Shown here one piece after another: positions 21,711 to 32,313 of a DNA stretch of 64,000 bases (position 1 is its first letter; each line of letters begins with the position of its first letter). Source of the stretch: Cordia subcordata (Eukaryota > Streptophyta > Magnoliopsida > Boraginales > Cordiaceae). A program made the position numbers and the translations under genes. The notes beneath the pieces were generated by a model that saw only the letters and a list, made by a program, of their open reading frames with translations, was not told the origin of the DNA and ran no database searches. The stretch covers positions 15,667,001-15,731,000 of the forward strand of contig JAPTOF010000008.1 in the NCBI GenBank assembly GCA_028554755.1, written 5' to 3'.

Positions 21711-23349
21711 AGCCTTCATATAACACTTGATGAATGGAGCTTGCCTAGCTGACGGCATGATGGTTAGCGCTACTAGGAGGCAACCTAGATTTTGGTAATT
21801 TCGTTCTTTTCCTTTTGTTTTTATGTATTTGTCTTTTTCTTTTCCTTTTAATAGCTAGAGCTTTGTTCCTATTCCTTGTATTCCCCTTCTCCATTTTTGC
21901 ATAAATCCTTGTTCTTATTTGTCATGTTAATGTAAACTTGCATGGCATATGCCTATTAATCTCATGTGCCTTTTGAGTGTTTGTGTATTGATGAGAAATA
22001 GGTTAGTAGATGATTGAAATTTCATTGGCATTTATGAAGTCACATGAGCACAAAGTTGTATCTTTCCATCCTCGTGGCCTTATTTTTCTATCCTTTCCAC
22101 ACTTTCCATGTGTGCTTTATGTTTGTTTGTTTACGCGGTTGATTGTTATTTGTTTGAGGACAAGCAAAGTTTAGGTTTGGAGGTGTGGGAGTTCTTTTTG
22201 TTTTTCGTCTTTGACATAAAGGGTAGATTTGCTTGGTTTTGCTCAAAATGGTGAATTTTTTTTATTTTTTTTATGCATGTAGAGTCGTTTATCTATTTAT
22301 TGATTGGAGTGTTGGCTCTTGTTGATTGACTTAATTGACTGGCGAAGAAAAGGTTGTATTGTGGGGAGTGAATAGAATGAGGGAGAACTAGGACTTTGAA
22401 GAGAATCTTTTTGAAAAACTGTAGGGAGTGAGCACTTCTAGGAATGCACCTTGTAGTTGCCCCACAACTTGGTTGGAAAAATTATCTTTAGAGGGTTATT
22501 GATGTGAGTGTCCCCTTGCTTGATTGGTTCTTTTAGTGTGCCTTAGCCCTTTTTTTTCTTTTCTTTGTGTTTATGTTATGCCAAAAAAAAAAGAAGAAAA
22601 ATATGCAAAAAAAAGGATGAAAAAAAAAAGAAAAAAATGAAAAATGAGAAAAAGTGCCAAATGGCAAGAAAAAAATGAAGTATGTTGAATAAGTGTCAAA
22701 GGACACAATGCCAATTTGACACATGTTTAGTTTTCTTTCTTTGTTTTTCCATTTGAAGTGGTTGGCAAAACCCGAGTTAGTATGCCCGAGGGAGGTTTCT
22801 TCCCCTAGTACCCTAAGCCTTAGGTGGCTGGGATGTGCTGGTTGAAAGCTCGCTACATGGGAACCCCAATCACCGAGAACGTCGTTCCGTTGTATTGTGA
22901 ATAAGGCTCTTATGCCAATTGCAAGCCATTGTGATGTAATTCTCCCTTTTCCTTGCATCTTTGGGCTAAGTGCATGTTGGGAGGCCATGTTAGTTGATGG
23001 GGGCATGAAATATCAACATCTCGGGTGCGTGAGTTGGAATCCTGGGTTTGTGGTGGTTCTAGCTACTTGGTAAGTTCTTGAAAGGTGTGAGAACCCTTGT
23101 GATTGAGAGGAGGATCCAAAAAAGTCTTGGATATCCCTTTTACGATAAGGAATGACCCCTTCATGCTCCTTAGATTCAACAGGATAGCAAGTCAATACTT
23201 TTGGCAACCCTTTGAGCATCATGATATAAGCATGCTCCTTAGATTCAACAGGATAGCAAGTCAATACTTTTGGCAACCCTTTGAGCATCATGATATAAGC
23301 TTAGGAGTAGTCTTGCTTGGCGACAAGCAAGGAGAAAGTTTTGGGGTGT
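21711..23349 (+). other. 3' untranslated region of Athila B
   Basis: It contains, in order: a small hairpin CTAGGAGGCAACCTAG (21773-21788); a first hairpin plus polypurine module TTTGAGGACAAGCAAAG...GGTTTGGAGGTG (22151-22189); an A-rich tract (22580-22680); a perfect 69-base tandem duplication (23162-23299); and a second module GCTTGGCGACAAGCAAGGAG...TTTTGGGG (23313-23349) touching the 3' LTR. Elements C and D have the same order. No ORF here is supported. Confidence 0.75.
23162..23299 (+). repeat. Perfect 69-base tandem duplication
   Basis: Bases 23162-23230 and 23231-23299 are identical by eye, from CATGCTCCTTAGATTC to CATGATATAAG. C and D have only one copy, so it arose in B or a recent ancestor. 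Confidence 0.95.
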
Positions 23350-23848
23350 TGATGTGTGTGTTTTTTGGAATAAATTTCATGATTTAGAGTGTGTTTGAGT
23401 GCGTGTTTTGGTGCTAATTTTCTTTATTTCAAGCTTCTGAATGATTATTGCGTCTCATTGAGTGTTTATGTATGGTGTATCATTTTTTATCATTTTATGT
23501 GTTTTCTATTCTAGTTTCATTTTTTATAGTAATTTTGATTAATTAGGAATTAGGAAAATAATTCATAAGTTAGCTAGGTTAGATTAGAATTAAGATATTA
23601 AATAACAAGAATTAGGATTCTAGAAATTTCACTTAGTTAAATTAGTGTTCACTAAATTAGTTTAGGACATAATTAATTAAGCTCTAGGGTTTTAGGACAT
23701 AGTTAGAATATTATATATTATGTGTTATATATGTGTATGTAAATAATACATAAGCCAATAGATATTATATTATACATTATATTAACTATTGACTTGAACC
23801 CTACTATTCCTTTTCTTTCTTTAGGGCATACAAACACAGCACCCATAC

Positions 23849-23921
<73 letters not shown>

Positions 23922-25362
23922 ACTATCTCATCAGCAAGTTTTTTTTTTTTTCAACAAAAAGAAGCAGCGAGGAACGAAAAAATCAGCGCCGAACCAGCGG
24001 TTATTTCTCCTATTATTCATTCTTCTTTTTCACACAAAAGCACCCATCTTCTCACATACATACTCTCACACATTCACATACAAAAGGGGAATTTTTGGGG
24101 CTGATTTAGGGGTTTAAAGAGGCAAATTCCAGCAAGCCTTTCTGCAGCAAAAAGTGTAGAAATCAGTACGAAAAGCTGCAGAAACAAGAGATTTTTCTTG
24201 TTCTTTTCTTTGAGTTTACTTTTTACTAATTAGGGTTATATAAATACACTATTTGTGTGCTTATTTCTACAGGTTTTGGGGCTGTTTTGGGGCTAAAAAG
24301 AGAGCTAAATTGGTGCAGAATTCTGCAGAAAAGTTGTTGTCAAGTTGGGATTCATTGCTAAAAATTGCTTTTTGAAGTTGAATTTGAGCGAAATTGAAGT
24401 GGGAAGAGGTTCTAAGCTTGAGATTTAATTTCTTGGACATGGAATTGATGTTTTTGATAAAAAATTTCAGTTTTGTCCTCTCTTTCATCATGTTGAACTA
24501 ATCATTTTAGGCTAGGGTTAGATTATGGACTATGTTATGGCTTAATGTTGGATTTTGACTTTTTATGGATTTTGTGAGGCATGATGATTGCATGACTTGT
24601 GGAGAATTGTTGATGACTCTAATATAACACATCTATGTGTTTGTTAAAAGTCGCAAGAGAGTTTATGCATTCTCGTTTTGTAATCGTTTATGATTATTGG
24701 TCTTGTGGATAGCATGAAACATTGTTAATGTGTGAGCCATGATCTATTGCCTGCTAGATTTGCTAATTGCGCTTGAATAGGCTTAATATTAATTGGTTCT
24801 ATCCTTAGTTTGAAACCCAATTAATGGGTGTGCCTTAGTCAACTTAGATTAGTCAAATCACTTAGGTTGTTAGCGTAGCTGCAAAGCCTTAATTAGTAGG
24901 ACATACCTATGCACTAGAAATGGCCCACTTAAGTATAGGAGTATACCTTTAACTAAGGGTAATAAGGCTAGCTAATAAACTAAGGCATTAGAGCTACTGG
25001 TTGTCTACGGTCCATGGTTAGTCAATCCAATCACTAGCCCAACATAAGAAGTAATCCGACCCTAGGCCATTTCTCATTGCCGAATTCCCCTAGTAGTTCC
25101 CAATTGCATTCTTCTCATTTGTTTTCCATTTACTTTGAGTTTAATTTATGCACTTTAGTTTCAATAGGATAGTTTAGAGTTCCCTTCAATTCAAAATTTA
25201 AAAACAAATCTCAAAAATAATTTCGTTTCTACACGTAGTTAGTCTAGGACATATAGACTTAGAACCAGAGTTAGAGGCCTATCTGAGAAGACGATACCCG
25301 TACTCTTGTACACGTTACACTACTTCCAATCCGTGCACTTGCGAGTTTTTAAAACAACAACA
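23350..25362 (+). repeat. 3' LTR of Athila B
   Basis: The 2013-base LTR begins TGATGTGTGTG after a polypurine stretch and ends AACAACA before the ATAAA duplication. It matches 13570-15628 closely throughout, with scattered changes and a different TA microsatellite (about 23858-23919). Confidence 0.92.
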
Positions 25363-26103
25363 ATAAACATCATTGTGAATTCTTTTGCATACTTGAAACT
25401 AAGGTTTCCAATCAAGACACCATTTCATCTATTAAGAAATCTTTTGGCAACATGAATTTTGATAGTTTTTTTGATGATTGTACAAAAGAACTACTTTGGC
25501 TCTTTTTGAGGAATGATCTCAAGTGGGAACATATTGATTCTTTTGATCAAGGTACTCTTATTCATATTGAAGACTCAACTCATGGTTTTTTTGTTGGGTT
25601 TGTGTATGGTCGAAATGATGCTTCCATGAGAAAGAAACTTTGGAGGAAAATTATTCACTAGAGTTTGTGGTTCAAGCATTGTAGCCTTTGCATTCTTAGG
25701 GATTTCAATGAAATCCTGCATTGTGGAGAAAGATCTTCTTCAACCACTATTCCTAATAGTTCTTGGGATTTCAAAAATTGTATTAATGTTGCTTGTCTAC
25801 ATGAAACTCAAGCCATCGAACCAAACTTCAAATGGGTGAATAGAGGCACTAGTGATAATATCCTTGCAAGCAAGTTGGATAGGGCTTTGGTTAACAACAT
25901 TTGGCTTAAAGACTTGGAAGAAACTTCTTTTATTGTGGATAATCCAGGCATCTCCGACCATTGCTCCCTTGTTATGCACTCTTGTAAGTCCATTGCTACA
26001 TCACCTAAATCTTTTAAATTTTACAATGCATGGACTAGTCATGAGCTTTTCTTAAAATTTTTTGAAGACCATTGGAGTGCACCAGTTTTTGGCACTCCAA
26101 TGA
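25363..26103 (+). pseudogene. LINE ORF2 endonuclease, main part
   Basis: The frame resumes with HHCEFFCILETKV, where Glu of ETK is catalytic. Later motifs are GFVYGRNDASMRKKLWRKI, RDFNEILHCGERSS (usual GDFNE; the Gly is Arg) and NPGISDHCSLVMH, giving the SDH active site. A stop at 25659 and a changed frame near 26100 break it. The endonuclease nicks target DNA for target-primed reverse transcription. Confidence 0.85.
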
Positions 26104-27915
26104 ATGTTCTTTATTCTTTATCATAAACAAAGGATGCTTAAGGTTGCTCTTTGGGAATTTGATAAAATGCATTTCTCAAACATCCCACACCAAATCCATG
26201 AGCTAAGAGAGATGCTTCATACCATCCAAATGGGCTTTCTTAATGGTAACTTTGATGATTGCACTCTTAATGTGGAGAAGGACACTTTGTTGAGGATTAA
26301 AGCACTTGAGCATACTCATAAACATATGCTTCATAAAAAATCAAGGCTTAATTGGCTCAAACATAAGGATGCAAATACCAAATTCTTCCACAACTCTATG
26401 TTGGAAAGAAAGAGCAAAAACAACATCAATGCTATTATGGATCGCTATGGTTGTCTTATTACCTCCCCTGGTGGCATCAAGAATGAGTTTATCTCTTATT
26501 ATGAAAATTTGCTTGGCAACACTTCTCCTCCTATTGCTAATGTGGACATTGTCAGAAGCATTGTTGGCAAAACCATTGAAGCCGATTGTTTGGATATGTT
26601 GGTTGCTCCATTTTCTAATGATGAGATTAAGGATACTCTCTTCTCCTTAAATCCAAACAAAAGTCTAGGGCCGGATGGATACACTTCTTCTTTTTATTCT
26701 TCTTTTTATAAGGCAGCTTGGAGCATTATCAGAGAGGATGTACTAAATGCAATCAACGTCTTCTTTGATTCCATCAAACTACCAAGAGAGGTAAATTCCA
26801 CTTACATTGCCCTTTTGCCTAAAACCCCCAATCCTTCTTTGGTTATGGACTTTAGGCCTATCTCTTGTTGTAACATCATCTATAAATGCATCTCCAAACT
26901 CATTGCTAATGGGCTCAAAGTTTGCCTTCCTCAAGTTATCTCTTGGAATCAATCGGCTTTCATTAAGGAAAGGCTCATGAATGAAAACATCTTGATTGCT
27001 CATGACATTCTCAAAGGCTACAAATGTGCTCATATCTCACCTAGGTGTGGCCTCAAAGTGGACATTGTGAAAGCTTTTGACACTTTGAATTGGCATTTTG
27101 TTGAATGTGTGCTTCATGCTTTCAGCTTCTCATAAAAATTTATTGCTTGGATCAAAGCATGCATTACCACTTCTCTTTTATCCATTGCCATCAATAAAAG
27201 CTTGGAAAGTTTCTTTCAAGGAAAAAATGGGATTAGGCAAGGTAATCCTCTCTTTCCTTACATCTTTGTCATTTGCATGGAGGTCTTGTCATGTTTGCTT
27301 ATTGACTTGGATGACACAAATGGCTTTGGCTTCCATCCAAAATGTGCAAACTCAAGCTCAACCATCTTTGCTTTGTCGATGATCTTTTCATATTTTGCAA
27401 AGGGAATTTGAATTAAATTGCTTGCATCATGAATGTGCTTCATTATTTTCACTCACTCTCGGGACTTAAAGTAAATGAAGAAAAGAGTTTTATCCGTTTG
27501 AGAGGGGTGAAGAATGGTGAGAAGAATGTTATCCTCAACATTGTTAACTTTCAAGAGGGTACTCTTTCTATCCAATATTTAGGGTTGCCTCTTTTAGCTA
27601 GAAAGCTAAAGAGCTCTGATTGTGCACATCTTACGGAAAGGATTATTGGTAAAATTGATCATTGGAACAATGCTTGGCTTTCATATGCAGGTAGGATCCT
27701 CCTTATCGAATCTACACTTACTCAAATTGTGCTTTTGGGGCTAGCACGATTATTCTACCCAAAGGCCTTCTCAAAGATATTGATGCAAAGTTTACTTCTT
27801 TTCTTTGGAGGAACACGGGGCCAAAAATTGCTTGGAAAGATATTACCTTGTCTCTTGATGAAGGTGGGCTTGGTGTTAAGAAACTTCGGGAACTCAATAC
27901 CATTTACCTCTTAAA
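26104..27915 (+). pseudogene. LINE ORF2 reverse transcriptase
   Basis: The non-LTR RT shows LNPNKSLGPDGYTSSF, LLPKTPNPSLVMDFRPIS, NQSAFIKERLMNENILIAHD, LKVDIVKAFDTLNW and GKNGIRQGNPLFPY in one frame with a single stop at 27133. The catalytic FVDDLFIF follows at about 27372-27395 in another frame. The thumb region LSGLKVNEEKS...IQYLGLPLL is at 27429-27610. Relatively few breaks over about 1.8 kb make it one of the better-preserved reading frames here, yet it is still inactive. Confidence 0.9.
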
Positions 27916-28870
27916 GATTTTTTGGAGAATGTATGCACATAAGAACTCTCTTTGAAGTAATTACGTCCACACCAATTATATCAATGACAGGTCTATTTGG
28001 ATCCTTACTTCACAAAATGGTTTGGGATGGATCATCAAGATTCTTGTCAATGTTAGAAGGCTTGCAAGAAACCAAATTAAGCATCTCTTGGGCAATGGAA
28101 ACTACACTTTCTTTTGGTTAGATGAATGGCACTCTTCGAGCTTTCTTACTTATGAATGGAGTTCTATTTTTCCTTTTCCAAGTCTATATGCCAAGGTATG
28201 TGGCTTATACTCAAATAATGTTTGGAATTGGTCGATCCATTTATCACATGTTGCTGCTCCAATTACTCCTATTGCATATGACAGAGAGGACAAAATTATT
28301 TGGAAGCTTTCTCATTGTGGCAATTTCTCTTTTAAGCACACTTGAGAGCATTTTAGAAGAAAGAAAGATAATGTCCTCTGGCATAATATTGTATGGTTTA
28401 AGGGCCATTACCTAGGACATGCTTTTTCTTATGGCTTGCCATTCAAGATTGCCTAAATACAAAGTATAGGCTTCCCTTTTAGGGTTTGCCTATTAACCTA
28501 ACTTGTTGTTTTTTGTAATTTGGGATGTGAAACAAGAGATCACCTCTTCTTTGAATGTTGCTTTACAAGAAGGATTTGGAGAAGGGGACTTAATCTTACT
28601 ATGGTGGAAGAAACTTTGATCAAATGGGATGATATCTTTTCCTACATCACTTATTTGGCTCTTCAAAGGAACCTCAAGGCTACTATTTGGAAACATTTTC
28701 TGGGTGCCTTAATTTATCATATTTGGATAGAGCAGAATAATAGGGCTTTTAACAATTAAGCAAGAAGTGAAGACTTTATTTTTGCTTCTATCTATAATGA
28801 TGTCCAGGTTAGATGTATTTTGCATGGTAAATTTATATCAAGTACTTTAAACAAAAAACTTTGTACTCTT
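27916..28870 (+). pseudogene. LINE ORF2 C-terminal zinc domain (zf-RVT)
   Basis: Frames around 28022-28345 give FFWLDEWHSSSFL and DKIIWKLSHCGNFSFKH. Bases 28520-28759 give CETRDHLFFECCFTRRIW, the Cys/His cluster at the end of plant LINE ORF2 (zf-RVT type). The frame ends after LCTLWGLKNILV at about 28897. Frameshifts and stops are present. Confidence 0.78.
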
Positions 28871-28967
28871 TGGGGCCTTAAGAATATTCTTGTTTAGGTT
28901 TGGCCCCTCTTCTTTTTGTATGTACTTTTGTTTATCTTGTGATTAATACCATATCATACTTAACTCG

Positions 28968-28968
<1 letters not shown>

Positions 28969-29003
<35 letters not shown>
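28969..29003 (+). repeat. (TA)n tail of the LINE
   Basis: Seventeen or so TA units end the LINE. The next base belongs to element A, whose protease region starts immediately (AIKKIPAYAKFF). Confidence 0.85.
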
Positions 29004-29005
<2 letters not shown>

Positions 29006-30246
29006 GCTATTAAGAAGATACCGGCTTATGCCAAATTCTTTAGAGATTTGTGCATTAGGAAGAGGCAGACCACCCGTCTACCCGAGAGAATGAAGCTTAC
29101 AAAGAGAGTGAGTAGTATTTGTACTACGAGTTCTACCTAAGCTTAGCGATCCTAAAGCTTTTACCATCTCTTGTGCTATTAATGATCATCCAATGGCCCA
29201 TGCCTTGCTTGATTTAGGTTCTAATGTCAATATTATTCCTTTTTTTGATGTACAAACATCTAGGTTTGGGGGGATTGAAGCCTACCAATGTTGTTTTACA
29301 CTTAGTCGACAAGAGTGAGAAGAGACCTCGAGGGATAGTTAAAGACGTCATTGTTAAAGTTGGAGAGTTTTACTATCTTGTGGATTTCATTGTTTTAAAC
29401 ATGCCTCCAGGTTATGACACAAGGAATACGACACCTGTCCTTTTAGAGAGACCATTTTTAGCTGCTGTCATGCAGTAATTCATTATAAGACAGGGATCAT
29501 TGAGTTTACGTTTGGTAATTTGAAGGTAAAGGTTAGGGGTGCTGAGTCTACCACTAAGGATAGAGCAGGTGATGAGGGGAATTATTCATTCATAGAGTCT
29601 GTCACTTCTAGTGATGATAATTGCCATGATTCTTTCTTGTCCTTAGAAGAGAGAGCAATGCTTGAAAGATCATCGAGCAGTTGAATTTGACGACTTTTAG
29701 TGAGACTCACTTAGAGAGTGATATGCTTTTCTCAATAGATCCTCTTGATTCCTATGTTGAGGAGTCTTTTGATTCACTCTTAGCCCTGAGTGATATTATT
29801 GAGCTTGATGTGGCTATGGCTCTAATTAACTATGGAGTCTCTCTTTCTAAACCAAATACCTCTTCCATTCTCTCATCTACTCTTAGATCTAGTGAGACCA
29901 TTGCCATAGAACCTTCCCTCGTTAAGAGTAGTCCCAAGCTTCCATCGAGTGTGCTTCCTACTCTTTTAGAGCCCTCATTTGTGCCTATTGTTCCCAATCA
30001 TATAGAGGATAATACTTCATTGCCTCCCTAGATTCTGCTAGAGTTTACGTTAGCCATTAATAATTGAATTTGGAAGAAGAAATTCGAGTGTTCAACCCAG
30101 GCATAGAAGAGTGTGTTGTTATGCCATTTGTTAATGTCTATCGCAAGAGATGCATATTTTTTGATCCGTTTCTTTTACTTGAGGACTCCCTGTATGACCC
30201 CTTGTACACATTCTTAGGGCGAGAGTTCAAATCCTCGAGACGTTAG
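29004..30246 (+). pseudogene. PR: Element A protease and linker, without RT
   Basis: Protease text AIKKIPAYAKFFRDLC, LLDLGSNVNIIPF (Asp-Leu-Gly active site, about 29206-29240), GEFYYLVDFIVLN and YKTGIIEFTFGNLKVKV is followed by a Ser/Leu-rich linker with stops (29681-30031). Instead of an RT, the sequence then passes at 30247-30400 into text matching the 3' UTR of elements B, C and D. A therefore seems to lack RT, RNase H and IN by structure, like D, rather than by the LINE insertion. Its gag is also missing. Confidence 0.7.
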
Positions 30247-30519
30247 ATGCTTGGTGTTTATTGCACTTTTCATTTGTTGCATCTATTTGCTGCTTTTTTC
30301 TATGCTAATTTACGTATCTAGTACTACATGCTTAAGGATTTTATCACCACTGGACCTAACATTACCACGCCACTGGGGGCATAAAATCTAGTGCTAGTAA
30401 GACACACCCTAGAAATTTTGATAGTTAGAGTTTGGTTGGTGAGTCTTTTACTTTTCCTTTTCTTAGTAGATTGTTTTTCATTCCTTTTCTTTTCATTTTT
30501 GTTTACTTCATGTCCATTT
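30247..30519 (+). other. 3' untranslated remnant of A
   Basis: CTAGTGCTAGTAAG...CACCCTAGAAATTTTG at about 30387-30420 matches the conserved post-coding box of B, C and D, and the 70 bases before it match D at 54480-54560. The box hairpin is mutated here. The junction to the LTR follows at once; the roughly 2 kb of UTR found in the relatives is absent. Confidence 0.6.
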
Positions 30520-31611
30520 CTTTTCATACATCAATCTCACATCAATTCCATACATAAACAAGCTTGGATTTGAAGATTAAACAAAGATTTAAAGGGTTTT
30601 GGAGTAAGATTTGTAAAGAGCAAGCAAGGATAATGAGCGAGCTTTTCATTCTTCTTTTTATTCTTATTTATACTACGTTAGATTAGCTCTAAAATTGGGA
30701 TGATTGCTATTTTTGTAATCGGTGATGATTGCCATTTTTTTAATCGATTAAGGATTTAAATACTTGTTTTGAGATAATGATGGTTATATATACATGCTTT
30801 GTTTTATATTTCTATAGCTTGAAATTAAAAATGTCAATATGTTTGATGAAATGCCTCTATGAGTTTGCATATGTAATTTGTATTTAGATGCTAATAGTAG
30901 TGGCCTTACCTTAGCCTTAATCCATGCTAATGGCATGGGCCCTATTTGCAACTACATTTGGGTTGATTAATTATGCGCTTAATGCCTTTAGTATAGTAGG
31001 TAATCACCTCTAGCATGAAATATGGCTAAAAGGGTACCGTTATCACTTGTTTCACCCAGGGGACATAATCTCTAGTTTGAAACAAAACTAAAAGTTAGAC
31101 TCCCTATTAGGAAATTAATCAACACCCAAAAGACTTAGATACTAGACCCGAAAGCATTAGCTAGTTAGGACAAACCTATACTTCTAATTGGGCCCGGTTA
31201 GGGATAGAATTGCACTGATAGCTAGAAGTAGTAAGGCCATTAAACTAAGCCCGCAATTAGAGTAAACATCCCATCAATAGCCTGAAAATAATGATAAGAA
31301 CCTAAATCCATTCCAAAAGAGCAATCACCCTAAATTCCCCCAAAACTTTGTAGATTCCCTCTTCTATAGCTTGTTTACTCCTCAATTCCCTTTAGTTAGG
31401 TACTTTTCTTTTAGGTAGGTTTAAATTTGAGCTCCATTCAATCCAAAAATCCTAAAAGGAGTAGGTAGGACCACATATAGCTATTGTAGGACACACTTTC
31501 ACTTAGAACTACACACATTCTAGCATTCTTGTAAACGCGACCCCACATTGGCACACGCTATACTACACACGACCCGTGCGCTTGCGAGTAACACTTTTAA
31601 AGCTTACATCA
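30520..31611 (+). repeat. 3' LTR of A, 5' part missing
   Basis: Bases 30526-30895 match 8910-9220 of the 5' LTR; the remainder is LTR sequence absent from the left copy. It contains the shared TTAGGGATAGAATTGCAC block (31199-31217) and ends TTACATCA before the SIRE-1 LTR resumes. Confidence 0.75.
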
Positions 31612-32313
31612 ACCAGCTTGTGTGCTCCATATGTGAATGCCTTAGATTAGCAAATTATAGCTCTTCTTCATGATTTCTTTGCATTAGCATTCGTAAACTC
31701 TTCATGAGCTTTTATAACAAAGCTTGAAGCTTTTTCTACTTGCATATATTTTCCAAGAGATCCTAAAAGGTTTGCAAAACATGTTTTTGAACTTTCAAAT
31801 TGTTTATGAAACTCTCTTTGAATTACTCTCATATTGCAAAAACATTCTATATTCTAAGAGCTTCTTAAAACACTTTTTAAAGGGTGAAAAATGCTTTTTC
31901 TGGGCATAGTAGGTCCCCTGAGTTGGTTATTCGACTTAATGCTCTGAGTAACTGACCATTGCAGAGTTTTCTGGAGATAGTTGGTCCCCTGGCCAGGTGA
32001 CCAGGCCTTAGCAGAGTGCCAGGGATCATGGCTGGTCACACCCCTCGGTCGATCGACCTAGCGACCGACCTACAGTGACTGCATTAAATGTTATAGCCCT
32101 TTATAAATGTTTGAAAAGCTTTTTAAAACCCCTTTTCACCCACAAAGCCCTAGATCAAATTTTAACATTTAAAGCCATTTCTAAGCTATTCATGCACTTT
32201 CAATCATCTTTATTACTTAGAAATCATTGCCATCGAGCTATAAATTGCAAGATTCTTTGAGCATTCAAGAGCTTTAAATTGTTATTCCTACTTTGAGAAG
32301 TTGTATTCATTAT
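31612..32313 (+). repeat. SIRE-1 3' LTR, part 2 of 3 (U3 and start of R)
   Basis: Bases 32101-32313 match 1-213 of the window. The promoter lies at 31905-32110: a palindrome cluster (GGTCGATCGACC, GCGACCGACC, CCAGGTGACC) and then CTTTATAAATG at 32099. This is the only view of the SIRE-1 promoter in the window. Confidence 0.82.
31905..32110 (+). promoter_or_regulatory. SIRE-1 LTR palindrome cluster and TATA box
   Basis: GGTCCCCTGGCCAGGTGACC (31994-32005 area), TCGGTCGATCGACC (32046-32060) and GCGACCGACC lie 40-110 bases before TTTATAAATG. The layout matches that of the Athila-type LTRs although the element is a copia. Confidence 0.65.

Larger units (their letters stand above)
13570..25362 (+). 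mobile_element. Athila B, full-length Ty3/gypsy element
   Basis: The element is 11.8 kb long with LTRs at 13570-15628 and 23350-25362 and target duplication ATAAA (13565-13569 and 25363-25367). Excision rejoins the LINE endonuclease frame (VWINK then HHCEFFCILETKV). Internal order is gag, PR, RT, RNase H, IN, the gypsy order. The C-terminal IN text ([25 protein letters not shown]-type end) and the Asp-tRNA primer site identify the Athila lineage. All main domains are present but stops are frequent, so it is full-length but inactive. Confidence 0.93.
9221..29003 (+). mobile_element. L1-type LINE, split by two LTR insertions
   Basis: LINE sequence lies at 9221-10154, 12262-13569 and 25363-29003, about 5.9 kb in all. 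Removing the solo LTR and Athila B with one copy each of their target duplications restores an uninterrupted order of ORF1, zinc knuckle, endonuclease, RT and C-terminal zinc domain. It ends in (TA)n at about 28969-29003 rather than poly(A). The 5' part (9221-9398) is a C-rich leader. No target duplication of the LINE itself can be seen because the A sequence on its right does not continue the LTR on its left. Confidence 0.85.

Noticed and set aside
22533..23006. Minus-strand frame of 157 codons
   Set aside because: It is antisense to the A-rich tract and UTR of Athila B, is Phe-rich because of the poly(A) tract, and has no counterpart kept in C or D beyond the shared tract.
8247..31616. Target duplication for element A
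   Set aside because: ATTGA on the left and ACCAG on the right do not match, and no shifted boundary gives a convincing pair.
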